Shown: piece after piece, positions 31,046-37,930 of the stretch
Numbering within the stretch: position 1 is the stretch's first letter
Layout: the number at the start of each line of letters is the position of its first letter
NCBI GenBank assembly: GCA_009377695.1
Contig: WHTP01000032.1
Span: forward strand, 1 to 45,680
DNA length: 45,680 nucleotides
Direction: 5' to 3'
DNA from: Hyphomicrobiales bacterium
Lineage (GTDB): Bacteria; Pseudomonadota; Alphaproteobacteria; Rhizobiales; Xanthobacteraceae
Made by a program: the position numbers and the translations under genes
The notes under the pieces: model-generated
Told to the model about the DNA's origin: nothing
Databases searched by the model: none
Seen by the model: only the letters and a program-made list of their open reading frames with translations

Positions 31046-31591
31046 CTAGATATCGAGAGTAGTGGGGGGTTTGCCACCATGCGTAGTAGTGGGGGGTTTG
31101 CCACTATGGTTTCGGTGGGGGGTATCCCCACTGGCGTTGGTAAAACCCCCCACTGGAATTCTGTTTTTGTTCCTAGCCATCCACACGACTTCGTTGGCCT
31201 GTTCTTTGGTCTCGATTTTCTTCCAGTCGTTCGTCGGATCGCCGTCTCTTGAGTGGCGATAGGTGAGCCGGAAGATCGTTGGGCGCCGGAATTCAGCATT
31301 GCCGGCGCGCCCTTCTTTGGCGATCCGAATGAAGCCAAGAGCTACGACTTCGCGGATCGCCGCATTAATCGAATGACGGTCGACGCCATAACGTTGGAAG
31401 TCATCGTAGGTCACCGGCAAACTCCCGTTATCCTTGCCGCCGTGGTGAGCCATCTCGATCTCGATCCGAGATAGGATCCGGTGGCCCGATTGGCTCAACG
31501 CGCGGTATGCGGGCGACTCCAGCATCTCGATCAGGCGAGCTGAGAACTGGCCGCCAATCTGCGTTCGTCGCTCGCGTCGTCCCATGTTCAC
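31046..31591 (-). CDS. winged-helix replication-type protein (181 aa)
   Basis: The N-terminal part has RRERRTQIGGQFSARLIEML, then a helix-turn-helix with YRALSQSGHRILSRIEIEMA, LPVTYDDFQRYGVDRHSINA and AIREVVALGFIRIAKEGRAG, followed by a basic hairpin (RPTIFRLTYRHS). The C-terminus is a short repeat of GKPPTTTHG-like units. It belongs to the winged-helix proteins of rhizobial mobile elements that resemble initiator proteins. The DNA of its 3' end holds 27-bp iterons. The start overlaps the stop of the upstream gene (ATGA). It is therefore a candidate initiator acting on an origin inside its own gene. Confidence 0.7.
   Translation of the reverse strand: MNMGRRERRTQIGGQFSARLIEMLESPAYRALSQSGHRILSRIEIEMAHHGGKDNGSLPVTYDDFQRYGVDRHSINAAIREVVALGFIRIAKEGRAGNAEFRRPTIFRLTYRHSRDGDPTNDWKKIETKEQANEVVWMARNKNRIPVGGFTNASGDTPHRNHSGKPPTTTHGGKPPTTLDI
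31058..31155. repeat. 27-bp iterons, candidate replication origin
   Basis: AGTAGTGGGGGGTTTGCCAC occurs at 31058-31077 and 31085-31104, exactly 27 bp apart. A third related copy, GGTGGGGGGTATCCCCAC, lies at 31114-31131 in the same phase. An inverted copy (AAAACCCCCCACTGG) lies at 31142-31156. The repeats are encoded within the last codons of the winged-helix gene. Confidence 0.65.
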
Positions 31592-31791
31592 CAGCCCTTG
31601 CGCCGCTGGTGGCGCGTTGGATGGTTCTTCCTCGGCACCATCAATGCGCGTCGCGGTATTGGGCCGTCCGGATCAAGGAAGCGTGCCAGCCAACGCGCGG
31701 CCGGGTCGCGATCGATCTGCTCGATTTCGTCGCGCACAGATTGCGCCCGCAACCGGCGCCGACGGTCGGCAGCCCAATTCATTCGTGCCAT
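31588..31791 (-). CDS. small basic protein (67 aa)
   Basis: Starts MARMNWAADRRRRLRAQSVR, strongly basic and helical, ending NHPTRHQRRKGW. The start at 31791 lies 2 bases after the previous stop. Its stop overlaps the next start by 4 bases (ATGA), so all three genes in the block are coupled. No domain is recognised. The charge suggests DNA or RNA binding. It could help the winged-helix protein at the origin, which would fit the position. Confidence 0.6.
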   Translation of the reverse strand: MARMNWAADRRRRLRAQSVRDEIEQIDRDPAARWLARFLDPDGPIPRRALMVPRKNHPTRHQRRKGW

Positions 31792-31793
31792 GG

Positions 31794-32156
31794 CTATGCC
31801 TTCCTCACTTCGATTCCGAGGAAGTCGCAGAGCGCGATCGCGAAGGCTCGCGCGTTGTGCTTGTCGATGCAGATGTAATGGTCGTCGTCGTCGTCCCAGC
31901 CCTTTTCCTGCCGGATGATCAGATGATTGCCACGGTTGAAGTAGATGGCGGTCGCCCTCTGCTCGGCGAGCACGATCGACTCCTGATCCGCCTCCGCGCC
32001 CCAATCGAATTCCCAGACGTCGGGCCTCGCCGCTGCGGCGGTTTTCGCCTTGTGCGCAACCTCGTTCGCCAAGACGAAGTCGACCGATTCCTCGATCGTG
32101 CGCTCGGGCTTCGGCGGGAACCGCGCATCAAAGTCCTTCGCACCTTCGATCATCAT
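31794..32156 (-). CDS. C-terminal part of a frameshifted zinc-finger protein
   Basis: The frame begins with two ATGs at 32156 and 32153, which overlap the stop of the upstream frame. The sequence is MMIEGAKDFDARFPPKPERT, then IEESVDFVLANEVAHKAK, and later RATAIYFNRGNHLIIRQEKG and HYICIDKHNARAFAIALCDF. This is a soluble mixed alpha-beta domain. The frame stays open upstream to about 32336 and reads RCRSAHHAG, which completes a zinc finger begun in the other frame. The two pieces therefore look like one original gene split by a one-base deletion at about 32271. The domain by itself is conserved-looking but unassigned. Confidence 0.55.
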   Translation of the reverse strand: MMIEGAKDFDARFPPKPERTIEESVDFVLANEVAHKAKTAAAARPDVWEFDWGAEADQESIVLAEQRATAIYFNRGNHLIIRQEKGWDDDDDHYICIDKHNARAFAIALCDFLGIEVRKA

Positions 32157-32467
32157 GGCGCGCTTTTGTTCGAGCGTCGGCTCGTCGTCACCGTCGGCGA
32201 TTTCATTTGACGGTGACTTTGATGGTGGCTTTGACGGTGACGTGCAGCCGGCATGATGCGCCGAGCGGCAACGGTGGAGCAGAACTTCTTCTGCGGACCG
32301 CCGGTATGCTTGCGCGGCGGCAGCGGTGCCGAGCAATGCTCGCAGGTTGGCTCTAGACCAAGGGCTAGTTCGGGGCTATGTGGTTGGCTGCTTTCTACAG
32401 CAAGCCTGTCCACTTCCGCGGCCCCACCGATTGCCCCCGGTGCGGGCCGCGTTTCCATCAGCGTCAT
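32153..32467 (-). CDS. N-terminal part of a frameshifted zinc-finger protein (104 aa frame)
   Basis: The N-terminus is low-complexity, then CEHCSAPLPPRKHTGGPQKK and FCST: the first knuckle (CxxC) and the first cysteine of the second knuckle of a small zinc finger. The expected RCRSAH continuation is in the next frame, one base off at 32271-32272. The present frame continues with an out-of-register tail rich in His, Arg and Ser until its stop at 32153. It starts one base after the stop of the AlpA-like gene. The original protein likely had about 230 residues. A programmed shift is possible but no classic slippery site is seen. Confidence 0.5.
   Translation of the reverse strand: MTLMETRPAPGAIGGAAEVDRLAVESSQPHSPELALGLEPTCEHCSAPLPPRKHTGGPQKKFCSTVAARRIMPAARHRQSHHQSHRQMKSPTVTTSRRSNKSAP
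32206..32241. repeat. 12-bp tandem repeat, three copies
   Basis: TTTGACGGTGAC, TTTGATGGTGGC and TTTGACGGTGAC follow without gap on the plus strand. On the coding strand it gives a repeated four-codon unit (SPSK, PPSK, SPSN) in the frame that continues into the 31794 gene. Confidence 0.85.
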
Positions 32468-32468
32468 G

Positions 32469-32702
32469 TCATGCGGCCTCCGTCTCGCGACCCGCTGCGC
32501 GCTTCATAGGCGACGGCTTCGGTTCGCTAGGACGGGACGCCAGCCACGCGGCGACGTCGGACTCGTTCCATAGACGAGTGTTCGGGCCGGCCAGTTTACC
32601 GCACGGGAAGTTTTCGTTCTTGATCCAGTTGGAAAGCGTCACCCAGTTGGTGACGACGCCACGATCCTTTAAGTCGCGGAAGCGTAGTTGATTGCCAAGC
32701 AT
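32469..32702 (-). CDS. AlpA-like DNA-binding regulator/excisionase (77 aa)
   Basis: A MerR-like winged helix: RFRDLKDRGVVTNWVTLSNW, then IKNENFPCGKLAGPNTRLWN and ESDVAAWLASRP. This is the arrangement of AlpA and excisionase-type proteins (helix, turn, recognition helix, then the N..R.W...D...W wing). The C-terminus is basic and unstructured. GGAG precedes the ATG, and a perfect 6+4+6 palindrome lies 11 bases upstream. AlpA proteins in satellites switch on integrase or replication genes. It is the likely master regulator. Confidence 0.8.
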   Translation of the reverse strand: MLGNQLRFRDLKDRGVVTNWVTLSNWIKNENFPCGKLAGPNTRLWNESDVAAWLASRPSEPKPSPMKRAAGRETEAA

Positions 32703-32712
32703 TGGACGTGCT

Positions 32713-32728
32713 CCGGTTTGAGAACCGG
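32713..32728. promoter_or_regulatory. palindromic operator upstream of the AlpA-like gene
   Basis: CCGGTT (32713-32718), TGAG, AACCGG (32723-32728): a perfect 6-bp palindrome that lies 11 bases before the start codon and adjoins the ribosome binding site. It is well placed for autoregulation or for helper-phage derepression. Confidence 0.6.
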
Positions 32729-32833
32729 ATCGCCCACCTGCTTCTTATTGTTGTTGCCGGGCTTCCGATTCTTATTGAACCGGCACCCAATTAGGCGCGC
32801 TTTAGTATCTGAGGAAGAGGGTTTAATGCGGGC

Positions 32834-33328
32834 CTATTCGGCACCCCGCTTACGGGCCTTCATCACCTTTTCGTAGGATTCCTCGACGGCGCCCGCCGCT
32901 CCCTGGGCGGGGGTGCCTCGCAATTCCTTCGAGACGAAGCCGAACACGTCCGCCTTCGTGACGACGTTCGCACCCCCAGAGGACGGTTTGCCGTAACCGT
33001 AGAGCGTAGCGAGCTCGGACACGTGCCCGCGTCCGCGGCGGGATCTGGCGTTGAGGTGAAATTCCGCCAAATTGGCGCGGCGATCGTCTATCCGCTTTTG
33101 GTCATAGGCCGCCTGCCAGTTGCCCTGTTTGCCGGGGCCTCGCGTGCCTGAGAGTGAGTATTGTTTTTCCGCTTGTTGAACGACCTGGTTGGCAACCCAG
33201 TCAGGGAGTGGCCTTTCGTTCCAGGTGCAGAGCAACAGAGCCTCCATAAAGGCTGAGTAGTCCCCGCGTTGAGTAAACTGGGCGCGCAATTTTTCAAATC
33301 TCTCCGTGAACCACAGATCTGGTTTCAT
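32834..33328 (-). CDS. hypothetical protein coupled to integrase (164 aa)
   Basis: Starts MKPDLWFTERFEKLRAQFTQ, helical through LLLCTWNERPLPDWVANQVVQQ. A basic middle follows (GTRGPGKQGNWQAAYDQKRI, NARSRRGRGHVSELATLYGY), and a charged tail ends VMKARKRGAE. The start overlaps the integrase stop (ATGA), so it is cotranscribed and coupled with the integrase. It lies between the integrase and the AlpA-like gene. It has no recognised family. The basic Gly/Arg-rich centre suggests nucleic acid contact. Confidence 0.65.
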   Translation of the reverse strand: MKPDLWFTERFEKLRAQFTQRGDYSAFMEALLLCTWNERPLPDWVANQVVQQAEKQYSLSGTRGPGKQGNWQAAYDQKRIDDRRANLAEFHLNARSRRGRGHVSELATLYGYGKPSSGGANVVTKADVFGFVSKELRGTPAQGAAGAVEESYEKVMKARKRGAE

Positions 33329-34518
33329 CGCGCCGCCCTCCGCAATTTCACAACCTTGGCGGCCTTCGATGGGTGAATGATCGAATCGATCAGCGCCGCG
33401 AGCCTGCGCAGAGCGTCGGCCTTCTCATTGCGATAGGCGTGCCGATCGTAGACGCGCTCGACACCAACGATCGCGTGGCCAAGAACACGTTCAGCGATAT
33501 CCCGACGGACGCCGGCGCGGGACATCAGGCTTCGCGCGGTACGCCGGAGATCGTGCAAAACCCATCCCGGCATATCTGCCGGCAGTTTGGCGTCGAACGC
33601 CGCCTTGGCTTGGCTGAACCCCCGGAACGGTCCATCGCCGCGTCCGGCAAAAACGTAAGTGTTGTTGCCTATTATCGCCTGCGCTCGGATGATGCTGGTC
33701 GCAGCGTCCGGCAGCACCAGCGTGCCCGCGCTGTCCTTCTCACGCGCCTCCTTCGGGATGGTCCATTCGCCGTCGATCGACAGATCGGACCATTGCATGT
33801 CGCGAATCTTGGTCCTGCGCTGTGCAGTCAGCAGGCAAAGGCAAATGATGCCGCCAAAGGTGCCGTTGCGTTCAGCTACCTTCCAGATCGCGCGGATTTC
33901 GTCGTCGCTCAGGATCCGCGCTCGCGCCTGTGCTCCGGGATTCTGTCGCCGCATTCCACGGACAATGGGCGGCGTGTAATCGTCATGGCGCGTCGCAAAC
34001 CAGTTCATGATGCTGCGGACGATCGTCAGCACGGCGTCGGCTTGGCGCGGGCTATGTTTGTCCTCGACGCGATCGAGCAGGGCGGCGACGTGGCTACGCT
34101 TGATGCCGATAAACTCTCGATCCCGCCAGGACGGCAGAACATGCCGATCGAGCAGCCGGACAATCTCGCACTTCGAGCGCAGCCCGTTAGGCTCGACGTG
34201 ACGCTTGATCCAATTGGCGGCCACGGTGCCGAATGTCTCGGTCTTGGCCTCGACCGCGGGCAAGCCCGCACGGACGCGGTGGATGGCTTCACGGGCCTGC
34301 TGGCGGGCATCCTCTATGCCGAGCACGTCCGCCGCACCGATGGTCGTCCAGACCTGTTTGCCGGCCGGGTTGCTGGCGACCGTGACGAATGATTTGGCGC
34401 CGCTCGGCTGCACGCGCACATAGTGTCCGCGGAGCTCAGGGTCGGGGAAGGCGTAGCGCGAGGCGCGCGGCTTGAGCGCAGTCACGCCCTTGTCGGAAAG
34501 CGTCTTGCGATTGGCCAT
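33325..34518 (-). CDS. tyrosine-type site-specific integrase (397 aa)
   Basis: Integrates and excises the element at tRNA-Gly. The N-terminal arm-binding part (about 1-90) has the short DUF4102-like start (MANRKTLSDKGVTALKPRAS). A core-binding domain is at about 95-190. The catalytic domain has R234 (TAQRRTKIRD), H322-x-x-R325 (LHDLRRTAR), H348 (RVLGHAIVG) and nucleophile Y357 (ERVYDRHAY). All catalytic residues are present. It lies just inside attR with its start facing the attachment site. Paired GGCTAA repeats lie between its start and attR. Confidence 0.95.
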   Translation of the reverse strand: MANRKTLSDKGVTALKPRASRYAFPDPELRGHYVRVQPSGAKSFVTVASNPAGKQVWTTIGAADVLGIEDARQQAREAIHRVRAGLPAVEAKTETFGTVAANWIKRHVEPNGLRSKCEIVRLLDRHVLPSWRDREFIGIKRSHVAALLDRVEDKHSPRQADAVLTIVRSIMNWFATRHDDYTPPIVRGMRRQNPGAQARARILSDDEIRAIWKVAERNGTFGGIICLCLLTAQRRTKIRDMQWSDLSIDGEWTIPKEAREKDSAGTLVLPDAATSIIRAQAIIGNNTYVFAGRGDGPFRGFSQAKAAFDAKLPADMPGWVLHDLRRTARSLMSRAGVRRDIAERVLGHAIVGVERVYDRHAYRNEKADALRRLAALIDSIIHPSKAAKVVKLRRAAR

Positions 34519-34529
34519 CCAAGCCCCCG

Positions 34530-34583
34530 GGCTAATTGCCGGCTAATGCGACGCCAATATAACGTCGGCTAAAGCCGGGCTAA
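34530..34583. repeat. two paired GGCTAA repeats, candidate integrase arm sites (right end)
   Basis: GGCTAATTGCCGGCTAA (34530-34546) and GGCTAAAGCCGGGCTAA (34567-34583). In each the two GGCTAA copies are 11 bp apart, as in the pair at 23143. They lie between the integrase start and attR. Confidence 0.65.
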
Positions 34584-34650
34584 TCTAGACCAATGTTTAC
34601 GGGGGTTTTTGACATTCGGCAATATCGGATTTAGCCCACTTAATATGTTC

Positions 34651-34702
34651 GCAACAGCCTTCCAAGCTGATGACGAGGGTTCGATTCCCTTCACCCGCTC
34701 CA
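34651..34702. repeat. attR, 52-bp core repeat
   Basis: Copy of the tRNA-Gly 3' part (anticodon arm to CCA) without the 5' half, so it is not a tRNA gene. The sequence from GCAACAGCC to the final CCA is identical to 23044-23095. Confidence 0.92.
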
Positions 34703-35000
34703 GCGCTCTTTAATCAAGCGAAATCTAATTTTGTAGCAGCAACCGGCTTTCTTGGCGGTCTCCTCGAACGGCGTTGTGTGCAGCCGACACCTTTCAATCA
34801 AGATGGTGTGCGCGCAGTGGCGTTCGTTCGACAAGCCACCTGACGATTGCTGTTACGTTCGCCTTCTAGCTTTCGATTCTATTGAGACGAACCTCACTGA
34901 TCGATTTTCCCGATCCTTAAGAACATCTGCGGGCAGTCGTTGCACCGCCCAAGAAGCGGCAACAAGCTCGAACGACGCTGATGGAAGAAAGGGAAAAGCG

Positions 35001-35429
35001 ATGCGCAAGTCTCTTATCGTCGTGGCGACGGCAACGGTGGTCCTCGTCGCGGAATCGTTGCTCTCATCGCCGGTGCAGGCCATGACGCTCAATGGGGCGG
35101 CAGGCGTCCGGCTTGCTAGCGATGCCATCAACCCTGTCGAGACCGTGGCCTGCTGGCGAAACGGGGCGCGAGGGTGGGGCTGGTATCCTTATTGCGGCCC
35201 TCGCATTTACGGAGTGTGGGACCCGGATGGCGGGGCGGCTATCGATGGCGCAGCCGTTCGGCGTGGCACAGCCATTGGCGTAGCGGATCGCGTTGGCATG
35301 CCCGCGGACACTGGCGCGGTGGCGGTAGGCATGCCGGTGGGCATGGTCGTCGTGGAGGTGGTGGTCATGCTCACCATGGCGGACGCCACGGCGGTGGGCA
35401 TCGCCGTTGATGTAGCGGAAGCTTGGTGA
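35001..35429 (+). CDS. small secreted protein with a possible frameshift (142 aa)
   Basis: Starts MRKSLIVVATATVVLVAESL, a signal peptide cleaved near VQA, then AMTLNGAAGVRLASDAINPV and a cluster CWRNGARGWGWYPYCGPRIY. This resembles short secreted Gly/Trp/Tyr-rich proteins of rhizobia. After WYPYCGPRIYGVW the present frame is Ala/Val-rich and unconvincing. The overlapping frame from about 35220 reads GWRGGYRWRSRSAWHSHWRS, then a His/Gly-rich tail, which continues the style of the first half. A one-base shift near 35220 is likely. If so, the original ended in a His/Gly-rich tail. Confidence 0.45.
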   Translation: MRKSLIVVATATVVLVAESLLSSPVQAMTLNGAAGVRLASDAINPVETVACWRNGARGWGWYPYCGPRIYGVWDPDGGAAIDGAAVRRGTAIGVADRVGMPADTGAVAVGMPVGMVVVEVVVMLTMADATAVGIAVDVAEAW

Positions 35430-35456
35430 GGCCAAGGTCTCATGCATACAAATAGA

Positions 35457-35487
35457 GCCCGTCCGGGTCGCCCGGACGGGCCTCTCG
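35457..35487 (+). terminator. terminator-like hairpin
   Basis: GCCCGTCCGGG (35457-35467) pairs with CCCGGACGGGC (35471-35481), 11-bp stem with a TCG loop, followed by CTCTCGG. Strong stem, weak U-run. It lies between the convergent secreted protein gene and the GMC dehydrogenase. Confidence 0.7.
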
Positions 35488-35545
35488 GTGCGCCCGATCG
35501 TGACGGCAAAATGGCATAGATAGACCTGTAAGCATTCCTCATCGG

Positions 35546-37162
35546 CTACCGCGCCATTGTTTCCTCAACACGACTGACCGCCCGCAGGCTGAGCGCCGCG
35601 ATGGTGAGCGTCGGATTTGCGGTCGCCCCAGTCGGAAAGACCGCCGAGCCGAGGATGAAGAGATTCGAATGGTCGTGGCTGCGGAGGTCCTTGTCGACCA
35701 CGGAGGTTTTCGGATCGTCGCCCATCCTGGCCGTGCCGATGATGTGGCCGGCGCCTTCGGCCCCGTTCTGATGGTGAACTTGCGTCGCGTCGAGTTTATC
35801 GAAGATCTCGGTATGGGCGTTGCGGGCAGCGGCCAGTCCCGCCTGGACGTACGCGCCAAGCCTATAGGCGATCCGCGGCAGAGGCACACCGTAGATATCT
35901 TTTTCGTCAGGGTCGAGCGTGACGCGGTTCTCGGGATCGGGCAGTTGTTCGATGAGCGAGGCGAGCCGGATGTGTCGGGACGCCTGATGTTTGATCGCGC
36001 CGTCGAGCGCCTTACCACGCAGACCCTGCCGCACCAGGTCGGCCGCGGTGCTGATGGGGGCGCCTGTCGGCCATGACCAACCGTCATTGCCGATCTCGAT
36101 GCGGAAAGCTGGCCGCTCCTTGCGGAACAGACCATCCCTGTGGTTCTCGATGCCGGAGGTCGATAAGGGCCCGCGATAGGGCCACAACGGGCGCCCCGCC
36201 AGCGCCCAACTCAGCTGCGTCGGGTGGTCCATGAGATTGCGGCCGACCTGATCCGAGCTGTTGGCGACTCCGTTCGGGGTTCGCTCACTTCGGGAGTTGA
36301 GCAAGAGCCGGGGGATTTCAATCGCGTGGGCAGCGAGCACGAAGACCTTGCCGGACGCGATGCCCTCGCTCCCGTCCCAGCGCTTGAAGCGGATCGCCGT
36401 GACACGACCATTCGGTGCCGTCTCAAGCGTAACGGCCGTCGTCCGCGAATAGACGACGGTGCCGGCCTTCTCTGCGCGGGAAAGATGCACCGTGGCGTCG
36501 TACTTCGCCTGCACGGGGCAGATCGGGATGCAGCTCGCGTTGCCGCAGCACGCCGGCCTGCCGGCGTAGTCGGTCGAGTTGCGACCCTGCGGCGTCGACC
36601 GGACCTCGTGTCGCGTGCCCGCGAGTGCCTGGGCACACGCGTGATCCAGAAAGGTCTGCGGAATGGCCTTCATCGGATAGGGCGTGGAACGCGGCGATCC
36701 GAGTGCTGCGTTGGAATCGCCCGCGACGCCCAGTTCATTTTCGGCCTGGCCATAGAACGGCTCAAGCTCGTTATAGGAAATCGGCCAATCGACACCGCGC
36801 CGGTACGTCGCGTTCAGGCGGAAGTCGTTCGGGACCAGACGCAGGCAGGTGCCGAGCCAATGCCATGTCGTTCCGCCCACCACTTTCAAATAGGTGCTCT
36901 TGAACTTGTCCGGCCCGGCCTGCCGGTACCAATAATCATAGTCGCTGCTGATCGGATGCTCCGCCTGCGGGCTCGGCGGGTAGGGACACTCCGGCACCTT
37001 CTTCGGAGCATCCCAATAGCGCTCCTGCGCATCGGCGCGATCAACCGCTGCGCCCGCTTCAAGGATGCCGACCTTTACGCCAGCGGCTGACAGTCTTGCG
37101 GCAAGCAGTGCGCCCGAAATGCCGGACCCGACGACGATCACATCCGCTTGTATGTCAGCCAT
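35546..37162 (-). CDS. GMC-type FAD dehydrogenase large subunit (538 aa)
   Basis: An FAD-dependent sugar or polyol dehydrogenase of the glucose-methanol-choline superfamily, in the group of sorbitol, fructose and gluconate dehydrogenase large subunits. The Rossmann motif VIVVGSGISGALLAARL is near residue 10. FKSTYLKVVGGTTWHWLGTC marks the FAD-covering region. GNASCIPICPVQAKYD carries a cysteine cluster typical of this group. The C-terminal GMC signature is IIGTARMGDDPKTSVVDKDL then GSAVFPTGATANPTLTIAAL. It lies 20 bases after the Tat-type small subunit. No multihaem cytochrome subunit follows, so the electron acceptor is not encoded here. Confidence 0.88.
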   Translation of the reverse strand: MADIQADVIVVGSGISGALLAARLSAAGVKVGILEAGAAVDRADAQERYWDAPKKVPECPYPPSPQAEHPISSDYDYWYRQAGPDKFKSTYLKVVGGTTWHWLGTCLRLVPNDFRLNATYRRGVDWPISYNELEPFYGQAENELGVAGDSNAALGSPRSTPYPMKAIPQTFLDHACAQALAGTRHEVRSTPQGRNSTDYAGRPACCGNASCIPICPVQAKYDATVHLSRAEKAGTVVYSRTTAVTLETAPNGRVTAIRFKRWDGSEGIASGKVFVLAAHAIEIPRLLLNSRSERTPNGVANSSDQVGRNLMDHPTQLSWALAGRPLWPYRGPLSTSGIENHRDGLFRKERPAFRIEIGNDGWSWPTGAPISTAADLVRQGLRGKALDGAIKHQASRHIRLASLIEQLPDPENRVTLDPDEKDIYGVPLPRIAYRLGAYVQAGLAAARNAHTEIFDKLDATQVHHQNGAEGAGHIIGTARMGDDPKTSVVDKDLRSHDHSNLFILGSAVFPTGATANPTLTIAALSLRAVSRVEETMAR

Positions 37163-37182
37163 GATGTCAGGGCTCGTCGGCA

Positions 37183-37602
37183 CTACGGCGCATCTGCCCA
37201 ATAGCCATTGGCGCCGCCGCAGACCCCGAATGGCTTGGTGAAGTCGAGTGCATTCCAGACTAAGGCGCCGGTAAAGCTGCCAACCTGAGGACCCGCCTGA
37301 TTATAGTAGATGCCCGAATACCAACCGGCGACGATGTCCTCGGCCAATGGGCCGGTGGTGACTTGCGGATTGTCGAGCAGCAGGCGCAGGCCGGGTTCGC
37401 GGCCGGTCGATACGATCCCGTCGAGGAGCTTGCCAGCCATTGTGGGCTCGAGATCGGAGATCGCCTTCTCTGTGAGTCGCGCCGATATGGCGCGGAACTG
37501 ATCGATGGTGACGCGCCCCTGGGCACCGGCCGATTGCGAAAAAGCAATGGCGAGCGCCGCCGCGCTCACGCCTCCAACCAGGACGAACCGTCGGGTGACC
37601 AT
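37183..37602 (-). CDS. FAD-sorbitol-dehydrogenase-type small subunit with Tat signal (139 aa)
   Basis: Starts MVTRRFVLVGGVSAAALAIA, with the twin-arginine motif TRRFVLVGG and a hydrophobic core ending SAGAQG. The mature part contains VTIDQFRAISARLTEKAISD and the C-terminal block WYSGIYYNQAGPQVGSFTGA followed by LVWNALDFTKPFGVCGGANG, characteristic of the FAD-SLDH small subunit family. It is exported folded, probably carrying the large subunit with it through Tat, as in related complexes (inference). It precedes the large subunit in one operon. Confidence 0.85.
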   Translation of the reverse strand: MVTRRFVLVGGVSAAALAIAFSQSAGAQGRVTIDQFRAISARLTEKAISDLEPTMAGKLLDGIVSTGREPGLRLLLDNPQVTTGPLAEDIVAGWYSGIYYNQAGPQVGSFTGALVWNALDFTKPFGVCGGANGYWADAP

Positions 37603-37711
37603 AGGACTCGTCGTTCCGTTTGTACCTGATCACATCGCATCGATCGCGGAGGCACTCCATCTTCCTGTTGAAAGCGAAACGCCACTGCGTCTCCAACCAG
37701 GAAGATCCATT

Positions 37712-37741
37712 ACGAATTGTTGCTGGACGAATTGTTGCTGG
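37712..37741. repeat. 15-bp tandem duplication
   Basis: ACGAATTGTTGCTGG at 37712-37726 is repeated directly at 37727-37741. It lies in the non-coding region between divergent genes. Confidence 0.9.
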
Positions 37742-37900
37742 ATCAGCGTTTGAATTCAGTGTCCGTTTGATCGTGCTTTGTCGTGTTTCCCTCAAATGAC
37801 CGTTAATTTTGAAATGGCGAAATCGCGGACAGTCCGTTGTCCGGGAAACTGCGGACGATGCATGCTTACGGTGGTCAGTGTGAAGGAGCCCCGGGCAATG

Positions 37901-37930
37901 CGCGATGATCCGAAACGCGATGATCCGAAA
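37901..37930. repeat. 15-bp tandem duplication
   Basis: CGCGATGATCCGAAA at 37901-37915 is repeated directly at 37916-37930. It occurs in the leader upstream of the S53 peptidase gene, in a short frame that ends VRLEFTSASSHG. Confidence 0.9.

Larger units (their letters stand above)
23044..34702. mobile_element. integrated phage-satellite-like element at tRNA-Gly(TCC)
   Basis: An 11.66-kb element bounded by a perfect 52-bp direct repeat of the tRNA-Gly 3' part. A tyrosine integrase lies beside the right repeat. Paired GGCTAA arm-type repeats lie just inside both ends. It contains an AlpA-like regulator, a replication-type gene with iterons, a capsid, a prohead protease, an HNH nuclease and a large terminase, plus a candidate cargo pair. 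I find no portal, connector, tail or lysis genes. Most genes are intact. Best read as a capsid-encoding satellite, with a reduced prophage as the alternative. Confidence 0.85.

Noticed and set aside
23096-34650. Portal, connector or tail gene within the tRNA-Gly element
   Set aside because: Each frame above about 60 codons was considered; none has portal-like length and pattern, and the space between capsid, protease, HNH and terminase is fully used by short genes. A very divergent small one cannot be excluded.
34651-34702. Second tRNA-Gly gene
   Set aside because: Only the 3' part from the anticodon arm is present; there is no 5' acceptor strand or D-arm. It is the attR repeat.
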